Below, one piece after another: positions 21,786-33,560 of a stretch of DNA of 64,000 bases. Source of the DNA: Fistularia commersonii (taxonomy: Eukaryota > Chordata > Actinopteri > Syngnathiformes > Fistulariidae); NCBI GenBank assembly GCA_037954325.1, contig JBBMNZ010000028.1:8394501-8458500 (forward strand), given 5' to 3'. The position numbers and the translations under genes are program-made. The notes beneath the pieces are model-generated. The model saw only the letters and a list, made by a program, of their open reading frames with translations. It did no database searches and had not been told where the DNA came from. How positions within the stretch are numbered: the stretch's first letter is position 1; each line of letters opens with the position of its first letter.

Positions 21786-24049
21786 GTACGCGCTTAATTT
21801 TATTTCATTAGTCAGTGAGTTGAAAAACCTCCAGGGTTTGACAGAACCATGCACCTAATTTTCAAACCTCCCCCGCCGTGCCTTGCTCAGTGGCTCCTCA
21901 GCAGGACAGATGAGTCGGCTTGAGCCAACAGCGTTCAGCACGGCGCAGGAAGTGTGCTCTGCAGGCTCCACGTGGAGGTTGAGCACAAACTTACATGATT
22001 TGGAGTGACATGTCGCTTTAGCGCCGTGGCGTTGCCGTGGCAGCGCCCGGCGGTGAACCGCACACCCCGCTGAACGTACCGTGTCTGTTTTGAAATGAGA
22101 GCGGGCAGGCAGGGGCAGATGATCAGGGCGTGTCACTCTGGAAACCCCACTCACTGTGCCGGTGGGTTTGAAAGTCAGTGACGCAAACGTCCTTGAGGGG
22201 CTTGTGTGGATTATCGCTTCATTTCCCGTGTATTTGTACCGTGTGATCGGATGAAAAATGGCAACGCGGCCTCCCCGCTGAGGAACCTTTGAGCCAATGA
22301 TATGTTTGCGATGGTTGCGATGAGATTACATATCACCCCCCTCGGATCAGTCATAATAGAGAAGAAATTAAAAAAATTGAAACTGACAAAAACTATTCCC
22401 GGTCAAAATAATGAGATCTTGCATGGAAAAAAATGAAAATCTGTTTTATTTTGAGGGCAAGGGAACAATATAACTGAATGTGTCTATAACATCGGGTAGA
22501 TGTCAAAGATGTACCCCGGAAATATCAGTATTTTATGAAGATGTTGCTTTCACAGAAGGAGTCTATCAGAATGAATCTGAAACATTAGTGTGATATACTA
22601 GAATTAATAATAATAATTATCCTTTATTAATCCCTGTGGGGACATTTTTTCTCTGTGATTAATCCATCATGGTTGAGCCACGAGCAGTACGCTACCGTCC
22701 ACCAGCGCCAGGGGAGCAGTTAGGGGTTCGGCTTCTTGCTCAACGACACTTCGACACACTTGGAGGAGCCGGGAATCCAACCAGGAATGTTCGGTTCCAA
22801 AGCCAAGCCGCCCCCAATTACAAGATTTCCATTATTCTTAAGCAGGTTCCGTGTTGCCCGGCACGGCAGGGGTTAAGGGCACTTGCGATGCAGGGGAAAT
22901 TATGTCAACTGCCTAAATCTGCTGCTGTGTGCGCGTTTGCTCACATTGAATGAAACAATCAGGCTTCGTGTCAAATGGCGTGACATTACCCGTCTGTTCC
23001 CGCACTTTTGTATGGCTCTCAGATTTGGTGTCTGCGCTGCAAACAGAATGTTTGTTGAAGGAGGCTCCGGGGGCCCCGATTGTGGACCGGCGTGGACGGA
23101 GAGGGAGCTCTAAAGGTCACTGTTTTCTCTTTGTGCCCGTTCCTGTTGGATTTTTCAGCAAACACACACATTTATTTTCGTGAGCAGACACTCGCTTTCT
23201 CCCGCCGATCCTCTGACGCCATCTGTCTCACCAAACATCCCGGGGCTGCATGTTGCTGTGAGAGGCCACAGGAGTGTCCACATGAGAGAGGCCATTTTCT
23301 TTTATGAAACAGCTACATTTATTATTTCTCTTCTACATTCTGGACAGGCAGAAAATCTCTCTCTGCAGGCTCTTACGTCTCCCCAGCGGAGAGAAAATTA
23401 CTGACCGGTCGGAGAGCTCCGTGTAATTATGTCAACAGAGCTATGACGACCAGACTTGACCTCCCTGGTAATGATGCAGCATTCAGGTAGCGCCGATTCC
23501 ACAGTGCACAGCTCGACCTCTGGTCAACTTCAAACCTGCAGATTTGTTCCATCACTGGAGATTCTAGAAATACTGGGATCTTGCGCTTCGGCGAAGACAC
23601 GTGGTCTTGTGTGATTGACACATGGCTACGGTGTGTCCGTTTTCAGAAAAGACAAGCACATACAGGTGAATAACGGAGAGCAAATACTGGACTTTGTATC
23701 TTATTTAACCTACATTTGTTTATTATTGAGATCATGTTGTGTGTTGTGTTTGTTCCTCAACCGAAAAAAGGAAAAAGTAGACAAGTGACCATTTACCATA
23801 CAAGTAAACACAAAAACAAACATATTATAACCCTCTTTAATTGAATAATTTCGTTTTTAGAATTTAATTACATATTAATATTTATTTAATATATCAGATT
23901 TGTCACCTGATGGAAAACACTGATAACACTGCCTTTAATTCAAGATGACTCAATTGCCATTTGTGATCGTATGAGTTGCAGATGCTCCCCTTAACCTCTG
24001 GCTTCATGCCTATTGTGTGTTTTACACGATGTTAAGTTACATCTTTACT
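21786..24049. other. Mostly unassigned non-coding stretch
   Basis: Besides the repeat at 22609-22800, no gene is recognised. Local GC-rich patches lie at 21860-22160 and 23010-23110. Confidence 0.5.
22609..22800. repeat. Teleost dispersed repeat fragment
   Basis: AATAATAATAATTATCCTTT with ATTAATCCCTGTGGGGACAT, then ACCGTCCACCAGCGCCAGGG, GAGCAGTTAGGGGTTCGG and TTGCTCAACGACACTTCGAC. I recall this order as a widespread fish repeat with the phrase 'gttcgg..cttgctcaaggacacttcgac'. No internal second copy was found. Confidence 0.5.
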
Positions 24050-24060
24050 AAACGGCCGAG

Positions 24061-24524
24061 TTGTCCAAACTATGGCCTGTGGTTCTTTCTGGCATGCAAA
24101 AAGTGGTGTTTGACTGTATTCAATACAAGTGTATTGTACTTCTTCGTTTTAACACCAACAAACAAGAAAAGGCCACAACAGCCAGCTACAAGGTGGCTGA
24201 GCAGATTGCCCAATTCATGAAACAGTGCTTCATTGAAGTCACAGGGATAATGTGCATGGAAAAAATGCATGATTTCAGCAATGTTAGCCAGAAATGCGTA
24301 TGTGACGAATCAAAGACTTGTGAGCTGAAAGTACAAGATCAACTGCTCAATCTTTGGAGTCTAAAGGGAACCACAGGTAGGGAGAGTTATGGAACTGTGT
24401 CAGATGCAAGTAACAAGATGGGGCCTAAATAGGAAAAGCTATTTGGAGTTATAACAGGTAGGGCTATGGCAGGGGCGTGCAAAGGACTGGTCTCAATTGT
24501 GTGTATGTGTGTGTGCGCGCGCGC

Positions 24525-24567
<43 letters not shown>

Positions 24568-24760
24568 CTAACGTGCAGGTGAGCAGAGGTGAGGCTCTTC
24601 TAAAATGCACTGGGTCATCCATCAAGATGCCTTCTGTGCCAGAAATAGAACAGACTTTTGAAAGTGAAGGACCAACCTCTCCATGCCTTGAATGATGCTT
24701 TATGGCAGTGCATTTTTAGTTGATCTTATAGCTCATCTTAACACACTGAATAAGAAAGCC
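24061..24760 (+). pseudogene. hAT transposase, GTF2IRD2-like, broken
   Basis: The frame at 24061-24432 has FNTNKQEKATTASYKVAEQI then AQFMKQCFIEV and KVQDQLLNLW, resembling the block 'ASYRVAxxIAKxxKPFTxGExI' of hAT transposases domesticated in GTF2IRD2-type genes. Further on, 24713-24757 gives FLVDLIAHLNTLNKK, matching the 'FLxDxxxHLNxLNxxLQG' block also present in the hAT at 49235-49707. Several hundred codons are missing between the two, and stops follow. It is a relic rather than a host gene. Confidence 0.55.
24499..24568. repeat. (GT)n/(GC)n compound array, Z-DNA-prone
   Basis: A 70-bp alternating purine-pyrimidine tract built as GT, GC block, long GT, GC block. It splits the hAT relic and creates a false C/V/R-rich ORF. 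Confidence 0.95.
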
Positions 24761-24900
24761 TACAAGGCAGTGACCATCTTTTTTGCACTTTTTTGAGATG
24801 CTGCTGCTCAACTTCAATGGTGTGCATTCTCCTGCGCCATCCAAAATCATTTCAACTGTGCAAAATCAAATGTACTTTTCCAAAGAGCAACCTCTGTGCT

Positions 24901-27900
24901 AAAAGGCAAATATGGTAAATGGTCTAAACGATGTACTAAATAACCTGATAACTTATTTCCAAAACAATCTTGTTCACCCACACCTTTTCCCCAGGGCATG
25001 GAAGGGGAATTGCTGTCCTGGCTGAGATACTGTATCTGAGACTGCTGTTTTGAGAGTCAGCTGACATCCATTTTTATAACTAACCAATAAAAACCCATGA
25101 ATGGAAATCTGTGACATTGGCTGCTTTTTCTTATGAGCATAGTAAAGCATGTTTTAACCTACATATGATTAATTTTGACACTAGAGGTGAGGCAATATAC
25201 TGAATATACCTCTACTATGTGGTCCGACCCTTCTATATTTTCCTTGATGTTGCTCTTGGTGAAAAAAGCTTTGGAGACCTCTGGAGAGGATAAATTGAAG
25301 ACTTTTTTTCTTTTTTTTGATAATACCACAAAGAGATCGCTGAGCATATGTGAGATCATCTGACAGATCCTCGGAGAGGATTGGAGTTGAATTTTACTTT
25401 TTGGCAGGGATGAAAAAGTTGTCACTTGTGTTGGTGTCATTCAAGGAATTACTGTTTAGGCTGAGCTACAAGGCTAGACGTAAAATCACATCTTTGCTTG
25501 CAACCAATCCTATAGGATCAATACAAGCAACCTGGAGTGACCAATGCATTGCTCCGGTTGCTATGGTGACAATCTAGCCATCTGTGACCTGATAGTCTCT
25601 GGAGCTTGGTTTTCTTTCTTTTAATTGCAGAAGCTGAGAAAACAGAGGTCCATCTGCAGAAACCTGGAGTCACAATTCAAAATGTGGCTTGGATGAAATT
25701 TCATTGAATTTTTAAATGCATTTATAGAGTAGACTTTCCAATTCTGGTACAATACATGTATGAAAATTTCGGACCGGCACTCTAAACAGCGACCCGGACG
25801 AGACCCAAAATTCAGTTTTTTTAGAGTGTGTGGCAGATCTGTTTTGGTATCCGCTGTTGGAAGCATTTGGAAGGGAAATGTAATCAGAGGGTCCACTGAT
25901 GCCTGTTGGGAGAGAGGAGCCATCTTCCAAACGGATAATTGAGTTTGTTATCCCCTTTGGTCAAAACTAGGAAAGAAAATGAATTTGTATCTGTCAATAC
26001 CCTTGCGGATTCTCTCCCGGTCTTGGGTCCTAATGGAGGTCCAAATTAACCAAGATTGTCACTGGGTAGCAAAAGATTGTCAATTAGGCATGTCAAAACT
26101 ATGATTTGATCAGTGATACATAATTGGAAAAAAAAAATTGTGATTATAAGTAAAGTTGTATTGCTAACATGCTTGGCCTTCAAAAACAGTCGTATCCGCA
26201 CACACAGGCTTCACATTCCATACCTACAAATCTAACATCAACCTGCAATGAAAAAAAGAAAAAAAAAGTACATATAATTATGTTTAATATGATGAAGAAA
26301 CCTTGTTAACGTGGTCTGTCGTTGATGCACCGAAAAGAACACGGCAGATGACGCATGGTCTTCATTTCTGAAGGGATCCCATGAAAGTTAAAGCCGAATA
26401 GAATCCCCTTTCAACTGCTTGAAGATCTCCTTCGGGTGGCTTGTGACGCTGCGAAGGGTTGATCTTTTGTGATCCCCGGGGAGCGGAGGGCTCAGGCTCA
26501 GCTGTCATCTCACTCTGGCTTCACCTGAAGAAATCAAAGTTCCAGGTTATTTTGGGGCGCGTCACGATGTGTGTGTTGGCGGGATGTACGATGGGGAAGA
26601 GGGTAATGTAGCAGATGGGCTGTCCCCTAATGCCCGCTTCACCGTGCTTCCTGGATCACTTGGCGGCCATGCTTTCTCTCTCACCTCTACACTTCCTGTT
26701 TACACTGCCAGTGGAAAAAGAAAGGCTGTAAATGAAGAGGGGGGGAGAAATTACATTGGAACATAAAAAAGGAGAAACATATTAGTTTTGAGGGGCTTTC
26801 TGTGGGGATGGAGGGAGGAATGTGATAGTAATGTTATAGGATAGATAGATTGAAGAAGGTGGAGACAGAGCTGATGACACACTTGGGGGTTGTTGGTGGC
26901 TCCAACTCATTAACTGCATGGGAAAATTAACTGCAGGGGTTCCTGGTTTTGTGTTCTTGCACCATGCTGTCTGTAGATACTGCAGGCAGGGTGTTAGAGA
27001 TGAAAGATATAAAGATGTTTATAACACCTTGTAAACCGGTGCTGAAAAATCACTTACTGAGAAAATGACGCTGGGAAGAGTGGTGATTTGGTGATTATGT
27101 GGTGGCTTTTTAGTAAATTAAAGAAAGTCATGAACCTCCCAGCTGGTGAGCGATAGGTCCTCAAACAGGGATGTCCGTGGTTTCTGATGCAACATGTGCG
27201 AGATCGTACGCATCTGACCTTTTCTTAAATTTTTTTTATTTATTTTTTTTACCATCACCTTCCCACAAAAGCCAAGAGGTTTATAATGAGCAAGTTTGGC
27301 CACAATCCCCCCCCCGGCTTTGAAAATATTATATCGGCAAAGGAAAACACCAGCCAAGGCTGCAGCCACTTTGGCACAGCTATGTTGTTGAGCCGGATAT
27401 TGAAATATTGACACGCCTGGCAGTTCTATGAATTCAAGTCATCGTTTAGCTCAGAATTTTGACTTTAGCCCCTAGACTTGTGTGAGCATGTAGTTTTTCA
27501 ACACATTATTCCTTTTTTTTTTGTTTGTTATTCATTACTTCCCACTCGTTGCCAAGGAACAGTATCAGATGAATGCTGGGTCTTATCTTGTCACACTGCT
27601 AATTTCCTGCTGACTGGCAACCCCCTCCCGTAGCTGCCGCTCCCAAGACGATGGAGATGAAGATGAGGTGGAGGGACAGAGCTCCCCCTAACAAAACGGC
27701 GGCGTCACACAAGGCGCAGAGGCTCGTAATGACTGTGAACAGTGCGGGGAACATACGGACCCTCCGTCGCCAGGGACAACACTCCCACAACAAATACGCC
27801 TCGAATTTCCCTCTGGCTGGACAGAAGCATCTGTTCCGATGTTTGCCTTGAACAGGGCCCAGGGCAAACAATAGAACCATGACGACGCAGGATGGCTGAA

Positions 27901-29147
27901 TGTCCTGATCCCTGTAATCAGTGTGGCCAGCTCACTACGTGTCTCTGTTATTGTCTGGCAGGACGAGTAAATGAAGGGGGTTTCGTGCTCCGCGCCACGA
28001 ACACGAAGTGCGAGATAAACAGCTCTGGCGATTTGAATTTGGTTATTTCTTTCCCCACATCCTGTCGTGGGCGATAGAAACATGACAGCAGAACACAGCG
28101 TTGGCGGGGAACACCCCTGGAAGTTTGCCTGATGGAGTAGCTGACGGCGCTGCGTCATTCTGTGGAATTCTGACACCAAATATCAGTTTAACCCCATTTT
28201 ACTCACACGTTCACAAATATAGAGGAAAGTATGTCTCTGTCAACATGAGAAGGCAGCCAGGATGAGCTGATCTGTTGTTCTAACAACGACACAGACAGTT
28301 TCCTATTTTTTTTATTTTGGCAAGCTTTGAATATGGCCTCATCAATGATAAGCTACTCAATTTTTTTCATGATTAAACAATTTTGGGACATTTCTGGCAT
28401 TTCATCTGACTAGAAAGGCTGACAACACATGGCTGGTTAATGTAGATGAACATCTGACACAGTTGGATGTCCATGATGAATATCAAGAGGGTTTAGAACG
28501 AGGAGCTGGAGAAGCTCAGGATCAAGATGATCAGCTCCTACCTCCATAGACTTGGTTTGGATTTAGATTTATAGTTTTGTTTACTTTGGAGCCTCTAAAG
28601 AAATGTTTTTGTTAAACTGACTGTGTCTCAGTCAGTACTTAGTATTCACAGTACACAGTACACAGCTAAATGAGCTGCATTTGTCTTATTTATTATAAAA
28701 GCTATATTTGTCATCTTTACCCAAACAGCACTAGCTACCATTATGTAGCATTGTGTGCAAAAAGACGGGAGGAAGAAACAGAACAATACTTTCAAGGTCC
28801 TATATATATGTATAAAAAAAGCATAATTTTTCCCTTGGTTTAAATGATTTATTTATTCATATATTATCTATTTACTGAAATCATAGTTAAAGGGACAAGA
28901 CATATAGGTGTTTCTGTAAATGTGTAGTCCATGAGTAATAAAAACAAAATGTATTCCAAAATAAGTTTATAGAACTATTAAATATCAACAACAAACAAGA
29001 AAAAAAAACCCAATGATACCTGCTCGTAGCAAAACCACTATAAAACAAGGCATCACAAAGCACATTGCAGGTCATCCACAATGAGTTCAAAACAGTCAGA
29101 CAAGTGTGTTTTGTGATAATTGTGATAATTGTGATTGTGAGCTAGCT
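24901..29147. other. Unassigned non-coding stretch
   Basis: No gene recognised. Minus-strand ORFs at 25159-25440 and 25621-25923 lack familiar domains. A 163-codon minus-strand ORF at 27688-28179 overlaps a plus-strand ORF in a GC-richer patch (27600-28080). Short TGATAATTG repeats lie at 29111-29131. Confidence 0.5.
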
Positions 29148-29759
29148 TTAAAGGGATCCCTGGCTATCAATATGCTATTGTCCTATTTGCTGAATATCTG
29201 TGTCAGCTTCATAAAAACAATAATGAAGTATCTCAACATCCTAGTTTGAATAAAATTGTAAAAAATACCGTTTCATTTGTAGGCCGCCAATGTTGTTTAC
29301 ATCGCAGTGCTGTCTGGGTAGTGATGTTGTGGTTGCACTCAGCTTGGTCCCATTTCTATTACCCTGCGGTGCAAAATTGTGCAACCTTCCCCATTGAACC
29401 TGAGAGATGTGAGTAAGAATAACCCCAAAGACAGAAGTCAAAATAAGCTTCAAAATGAAGACTAACAAAGACACGAACAGGTACTTGTCAGGCAAAGTCA
29501 ATGGTGTGTTTGTGTGGCAGCTCCGTTACTATGCCGACAGGGAGAGTGTGTATTGTAGGGAGCAACACTTTCTGTCATCGGCCGTTAACTGACGGTGTGC
29601 TGACGGACCAGGTGACTCGTCGGCATCTTCTTTCATGATCGTGCCAGTGCCGGTCTTTCGTCTTCAGATGCCACTTCTCCAGTAGCAGGTCATTGACAAC
29701 CTCGCAGGAGAACATTTAGCGTCTCCTGCCTGTGGCGTTTGTTCAAGCGGTCTTCACTC

Positions 29760-30067
29760 GTTTCCTGAGGACCTTTTTGTATGCTTGTGAAAGAAAACTG
29801 TCGGCACATTGTTTGGCTTTAGTTTCCGTCTAAAACTAGCAGCACCCGTGAAATCTTTCACGAGCCTAGGATGGCTGAATGCGTTAAACACATCAATGGA
29901 AAAGTGTCTAACGCAACCGCGGGTCCTGAGGAAGTTGTTTACGTCCACAAGCAATTTCCCACTCCTTTCTTCTCTTCTTGTCTCTTGGAAGGCTGTTTTA
30001 GACAAGCATCAGTCTCTTTGTTTCCCTTAGCCTGGAAATTGCACCCAAAAGCAGCGCAATGTGGCAT
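29760..30067 (-). pseudogene. THAP domain reading frame, copy B (frameshifted)
   Basis: Starting with ATG at 30067, the frame gives MPHCAAFGCNFQAKGNKETD, a classic THAP start (short N-terminus, C-x4-C, conserved F and G). After frameshifts the last part is recovered in another frame as FRRKLKPNNVPTVFFHKHTK, matching the 'LKPxAVPTVF' end of THAP domains. The distance between the two fits one domain of about 90 residues. THAP domains bind specific DNA at transposon ends. This copy cannot make the protein. Confidence 0.75.
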
Positions 30068-30097
30068 TATTGCAGTATACGCCTTACCGTAACGAGC

Positions 30098-30130
30098 AAA
30101 AGTTAACACTAGCGGAAAACCAAAGTTAAC
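30098..30130. promoter_or_regulatory. Paired CAAAGTTAAC-type motifs upstream of the THAP frame
   Basis: AAAAGTTAAC at 30098-30107 and CAAAGTTAAC at 30121-30130 mirror the pair in copy A with the same spacing (23 bp start to start). Confidence 0.35.
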
Positions 30131-30304
30131 AAAATGCAACCAGTATGCATTCGGCACAAGTAGGTTACAATATGTTATAATTTGCAATTTTTAAAAAATA
30201 ACAACAGTGTGTGCTTAACAGTGTGCTTAAAAAAAAAAAAAAACATATTCTAACATTACAGTATATTTATGCCAATTCGTCCTCCTGGGCTGGGTTCCCT
30301 TTAA

Positions 30305-30789
30305 ATGAATCGTGTCACGGTTTCTGATAGCTGTTGGCTGACTGTTTCAAGTGCGACCAAATCTCACCGAAAAAGATGCCCAGGAAAAAAGATTAAAAGA
30401 CAAAAAAGATGCCTCCTATTAGGAGGAAGACCCCCTCAAAGGAATGTATTACACAGTCCCCTCTTTCTATGGACCCAGTCTGTTTTCTGTTGTATAAAAG
30501 CACCAAGGGAGGAAGGAGCCAAGACACAGAGGATCTTACAAACAACACAGACGTCTGAGTTAGATGGGATAATCCCGGCTCAATAAACTGTGGTTTATAA
30601 GCAGCGATGACAACATTTTGGTTAATTTGGTAATTTGATTTGAAATAATTTGATTTGAGCTAATTGCAGTATAACAGTATTAATTATGCCATTGCGTAAC
30701 ATCAGCCTCTCAGCTGTGAGCTGAAACGGAGCTTGCTGCATTTGGACCTCACAGTCCCGGTATATGATCATGATCTTTTACGTGGTGGT
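30305..30789. other. Unassigned non-coding stretch
   Basis: A 93-codon plus ORF at 30305-30586 has no recognised relative. Confidence 0.5.
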
Positions 30790-31245
30790 TGACCAAGAGA
30801 AGCTCGATGTTCCAACTAAGAGCTGATGACAACTTGCCCATTATTCTAAACTACTGTGTTCTATCTTGCAAATAGGACTGCATCCATGTGATGCCATCGT
30901 CAGAAAATCTGACACCTGGAGAGCTTTTCCAGAAGAACACCGTACTCAATAGTATCAAATACTTTTCTTAGATATAGGAAAGTGGCCCCGATGACCCCTT
31001 CCCTTATCTAATTTAGATATGTTCTCTAGGAGCATTCGGTTTGCTCCTAAAACCAAACCAAGAAGGGTGCAATTTGAGGGGGGGTGGTTTTAAGATAATT
31101 AGAAAATTATTTTTCACTGGGTCTTGCAACTGCAACTGGCAACTGCAATATGTCTTGCAACTACCTTTGATAAAACGGTCACTATGCAAACTGGCCAGTA
31201 GTTGCAAACCTCTGCGGGATCACCAGTTTCATGAAAAGGAGATAT
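30790..31245 (-). pseudogene. Decayed LINE reverse transcriptase fragment
   Basis: The minus strand reads HETGDPAEVCNYWPVCIVTV then LSKVVARH (31241-31160), matching the 'SGDxxxxxNYRPISILPxLSKVxE' block. It then reads VIGATFLYLRKVFDT and IEYGVLLEKLSR (about 30980-30900), matching motif A 'GAVFLDLxKAFDTVxHxxLLxKL'. Tyrosine replaces the catalytic aspartate of FLDL. Stops follow. The style is that of CR1/L2-type or Rex-type LINEs, not of the RTE copy at the window start. Confidence 0.7.
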
Positions 31246-33344
31246 GAAAGTTGTCTTTCAAGCTCTCTGAAAGATGCTCTCATGAATGGATCTATTTATA
31301 ACCATTGTTGCTGGTTTTTAAAAGCATTGCATTCTTCCATAAACATCCTAAGCTTCTGCTGTTTCATATTGGTTGTAATATTTGTGTAATATCTGTACAT
31401 ATTGGTTGTACAGATACTCTACACATTGATCAATGGTCTGTATGAGCGTCTGCACTGATTGCTGAAAGGAAAACCCCAATTTATGCACATCAACTTTTCC
31501 CTGCAGTGCAAAGCAGAGCGCCGCTCTCCCTCAGTGGCTGCCTTCCATCATCTGGTTTGGTCCAGTCCACACTATGGCTTTCTAATTGTTCTCCAAGCGA
31601 TCAGCTGTCAGGCCCGGAGATGCATGGCCCCCGCCGTCAGCCGCTCAAGGTCCCCCCCTCCGATTAAGATCTGTTACAGCGCCGTAACAACAGCAATTCA
31701 ATTAGCCAGGCCCCACTCCTGTGTTAGCGGCTGAAATGTGCAAAAAGACGGGCAAGCCCGTGCACCTACTGATCACGTTTGCACTCAATAATCTCTTTTT
31801 CAAAACCACTAATTTCTTTTCCTTTTTTTTTTTTTTTTTTGCTCTTGTTGCTTCTATTGTTCCTTTTTAAACACAAACAGCTGCCTTATTTTTTAATGGA
31901 ACTAGAAAATTAAGGATTTTTCCCTGCTGCAGATTTTTCATTTGTGCGCGTGTCTACGCTCTAATTCGACATGACTGCGGGGTAATGTTCCGTTCCTGCT
32001 CCCCCCAAACCCCCCATTTTAACACCACTGTGCTGAAACATTCACTTGGAGAGAGTTTTGCCCACAAGGAAGCAGCTCTCAAACAGCTAGGCAGGCAAAG
32101 CTTATAAGGAATTAGCTGGTTGGGATTAGGCTAACATTATGTATTCAGCTCACCGCTTGTACTTGCATGCTGCATACGGGCCATTGCCGGTTGTTCAACT
32201 GTGTGTTTATGTGTTGCCCCCCTCACGACCTCTATTGACTTTCCTCTAATAATTCCCAACTGGACGTCGTGTCCCTCACTGCCCATCATCCGTTCATCAT
32301 ATATTGCCAGTTAAAATGCAAAATGAGAGATGTGGCTAAATGAGGCCATGTCTACTTGGAGAAGAAAATAATCTTTCTTTCTGTGTTAGAATTTTTTCCC
32401 AGAATACAGTGTTGTCTCACAAATGTGTGGGGTTTTTGTGTGTGTCCACACAAAACTACTGGTTGCTGTAACACTGCTACAGAAATACACGAAAAACAGA
32501 GAAGAAAACATAGAGTGCTTTCGTAAAACTTGTAATCATGAAAATGTATAGACTGAGACGTCATCATCATCTCAGAAAAGCTGCATAGTTGTTGTTAATG
32601 CAGATATTCAGAAGTGGTGATTTGAGATTTATTCACTCTGGGACAAGTTTTTCAAATAAACAAAAAAAGTTTGAATAATTCATACAATGGATATGTATAG
32701 AATCAAAAGACACCTCCCTCCGTGTTGCAGCGAGGCATTAAATATAGCATAGTGATTCTGCAGATGTCGTCTCCCGCGGCCTCCGTAGATCACCCCTCCG
32801 AGCTGACGTGACCGGCCTTTAAATTGCCTCATTCAGATAACAGGTCAGCAACATGGTTGGGAACATGTGGTGACATCTGCTGATCATCCTCTTTCACACA
32901 TCAAGCCCCGGCGGTCCGATCGCCCGTCCGGCCAACACCCCCGTTTTCATTCTCACCTGCTATCTGTATCCAGAGCTTTTCATTCACACCCACTTTCACG
33001 CCCACCCAGAGTGAAGCCCCCCCGTGTTTTCAGATTCAATCTGTCTTCAGTTCTATTGCAAGCGTGTCATCCTGTTCTCACCTCTCCTGCTCAAGTACCG
33101 GCCCCTTCGCTCGCCAGACACAACTAATCCTCTTCATCAGAGCAAAAGAACATCGCCGTACTAAAAATATAAATCAGGCTTGTTTTATCACATTCGGGTG
33201 GTTGCTATCAGTTCTGGTTAATCTTGTGTTGACTGACGGATTTCTGACACACTGGCAGCGCAGGGGTGAGCACTTCTCCCACATGGGCATTGTTTGATTC
33301 CGATTAGGGCCTTTCTACATGTTCTCCGCATGTTTTCCTGCCTT
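31246..33344. other. Unassigned non-coding stretch
   Basis: No gene recognised. T-run at 31823-31840. Short ORFs lack domains. Confidence 0.5.
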
Positions 33345-33560
33345 GGTCGTCTCCAGGTTCTCTGTCGTCCTCCCAGTCAGTGGGCTGATTGAAAAGTCAT
33401 CGAATTTAATGGTGGGATGTATGAATTGCGAATGAGGGGTCATCCTGTGATTGACAGGTGAGCAGCCCAAGTTAAATCCCCACCTCTGACCTCAAAGTCC
33501 TCTGGGATGGGCTACATCCCCACCACGACCCTGAACAGAGGATAAGTGGTGTAAAAAAAA
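33345..33560 (+). repeat. SINE-like repeat, copy
   Basis: Phrases in order: TCTCCAGGTTCTCTGTC, GTGATTGACAGGTGAGC, TAAATCCCCACCTCTGACCT, TGGGATGGGCTAC, CGACCCTGAACAGAGGATAA. They match the copies at 46172, 51225, 54815 and 62625. Ends in an A-rich AATGAATG-type tail. Confidence 0.65.

Larger units (their letters stand above)
24050..24900 (+). mobile_element. Decayed hAT (Charlie-like) transposon fragment
   Basis: Begins near GAGTTGTCCAAACTATGGCC, a worn form of hAT ends such as CAGGGGTGTCCAAACTACGGCC. It then carries transposase peptides and is interrupted by a GT/GC array at 24499-24568. No right end or target duplication could be placed. Confidence 0.55.
29152..30300 (-). mobile_element. 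Kolobok-type DNA transposon, copy B
   Basis: Flanked by TTAA at 29148-29151 and 30301-30304. Left end AGGGATCCCTGGC; the complement of the right end is AGGGAACCCAGCC, giving about 11 of 13 matching terminal bases. The 1149-bp body holds a broken THAP frame on the minus strand. TTAA duplication with a THAP domain fits the Kolobok superfamily. The size is too small for a full transposase, so the copy is non-autonomous or internally deleted. Confidence 0.8.

Noticed and set aside
27688..28179. 163-codon minus-strand ORF in a GC-richer patch
   Set aside because: No domain; codon choice not clearly coding; overlapping plus-strand ORF.
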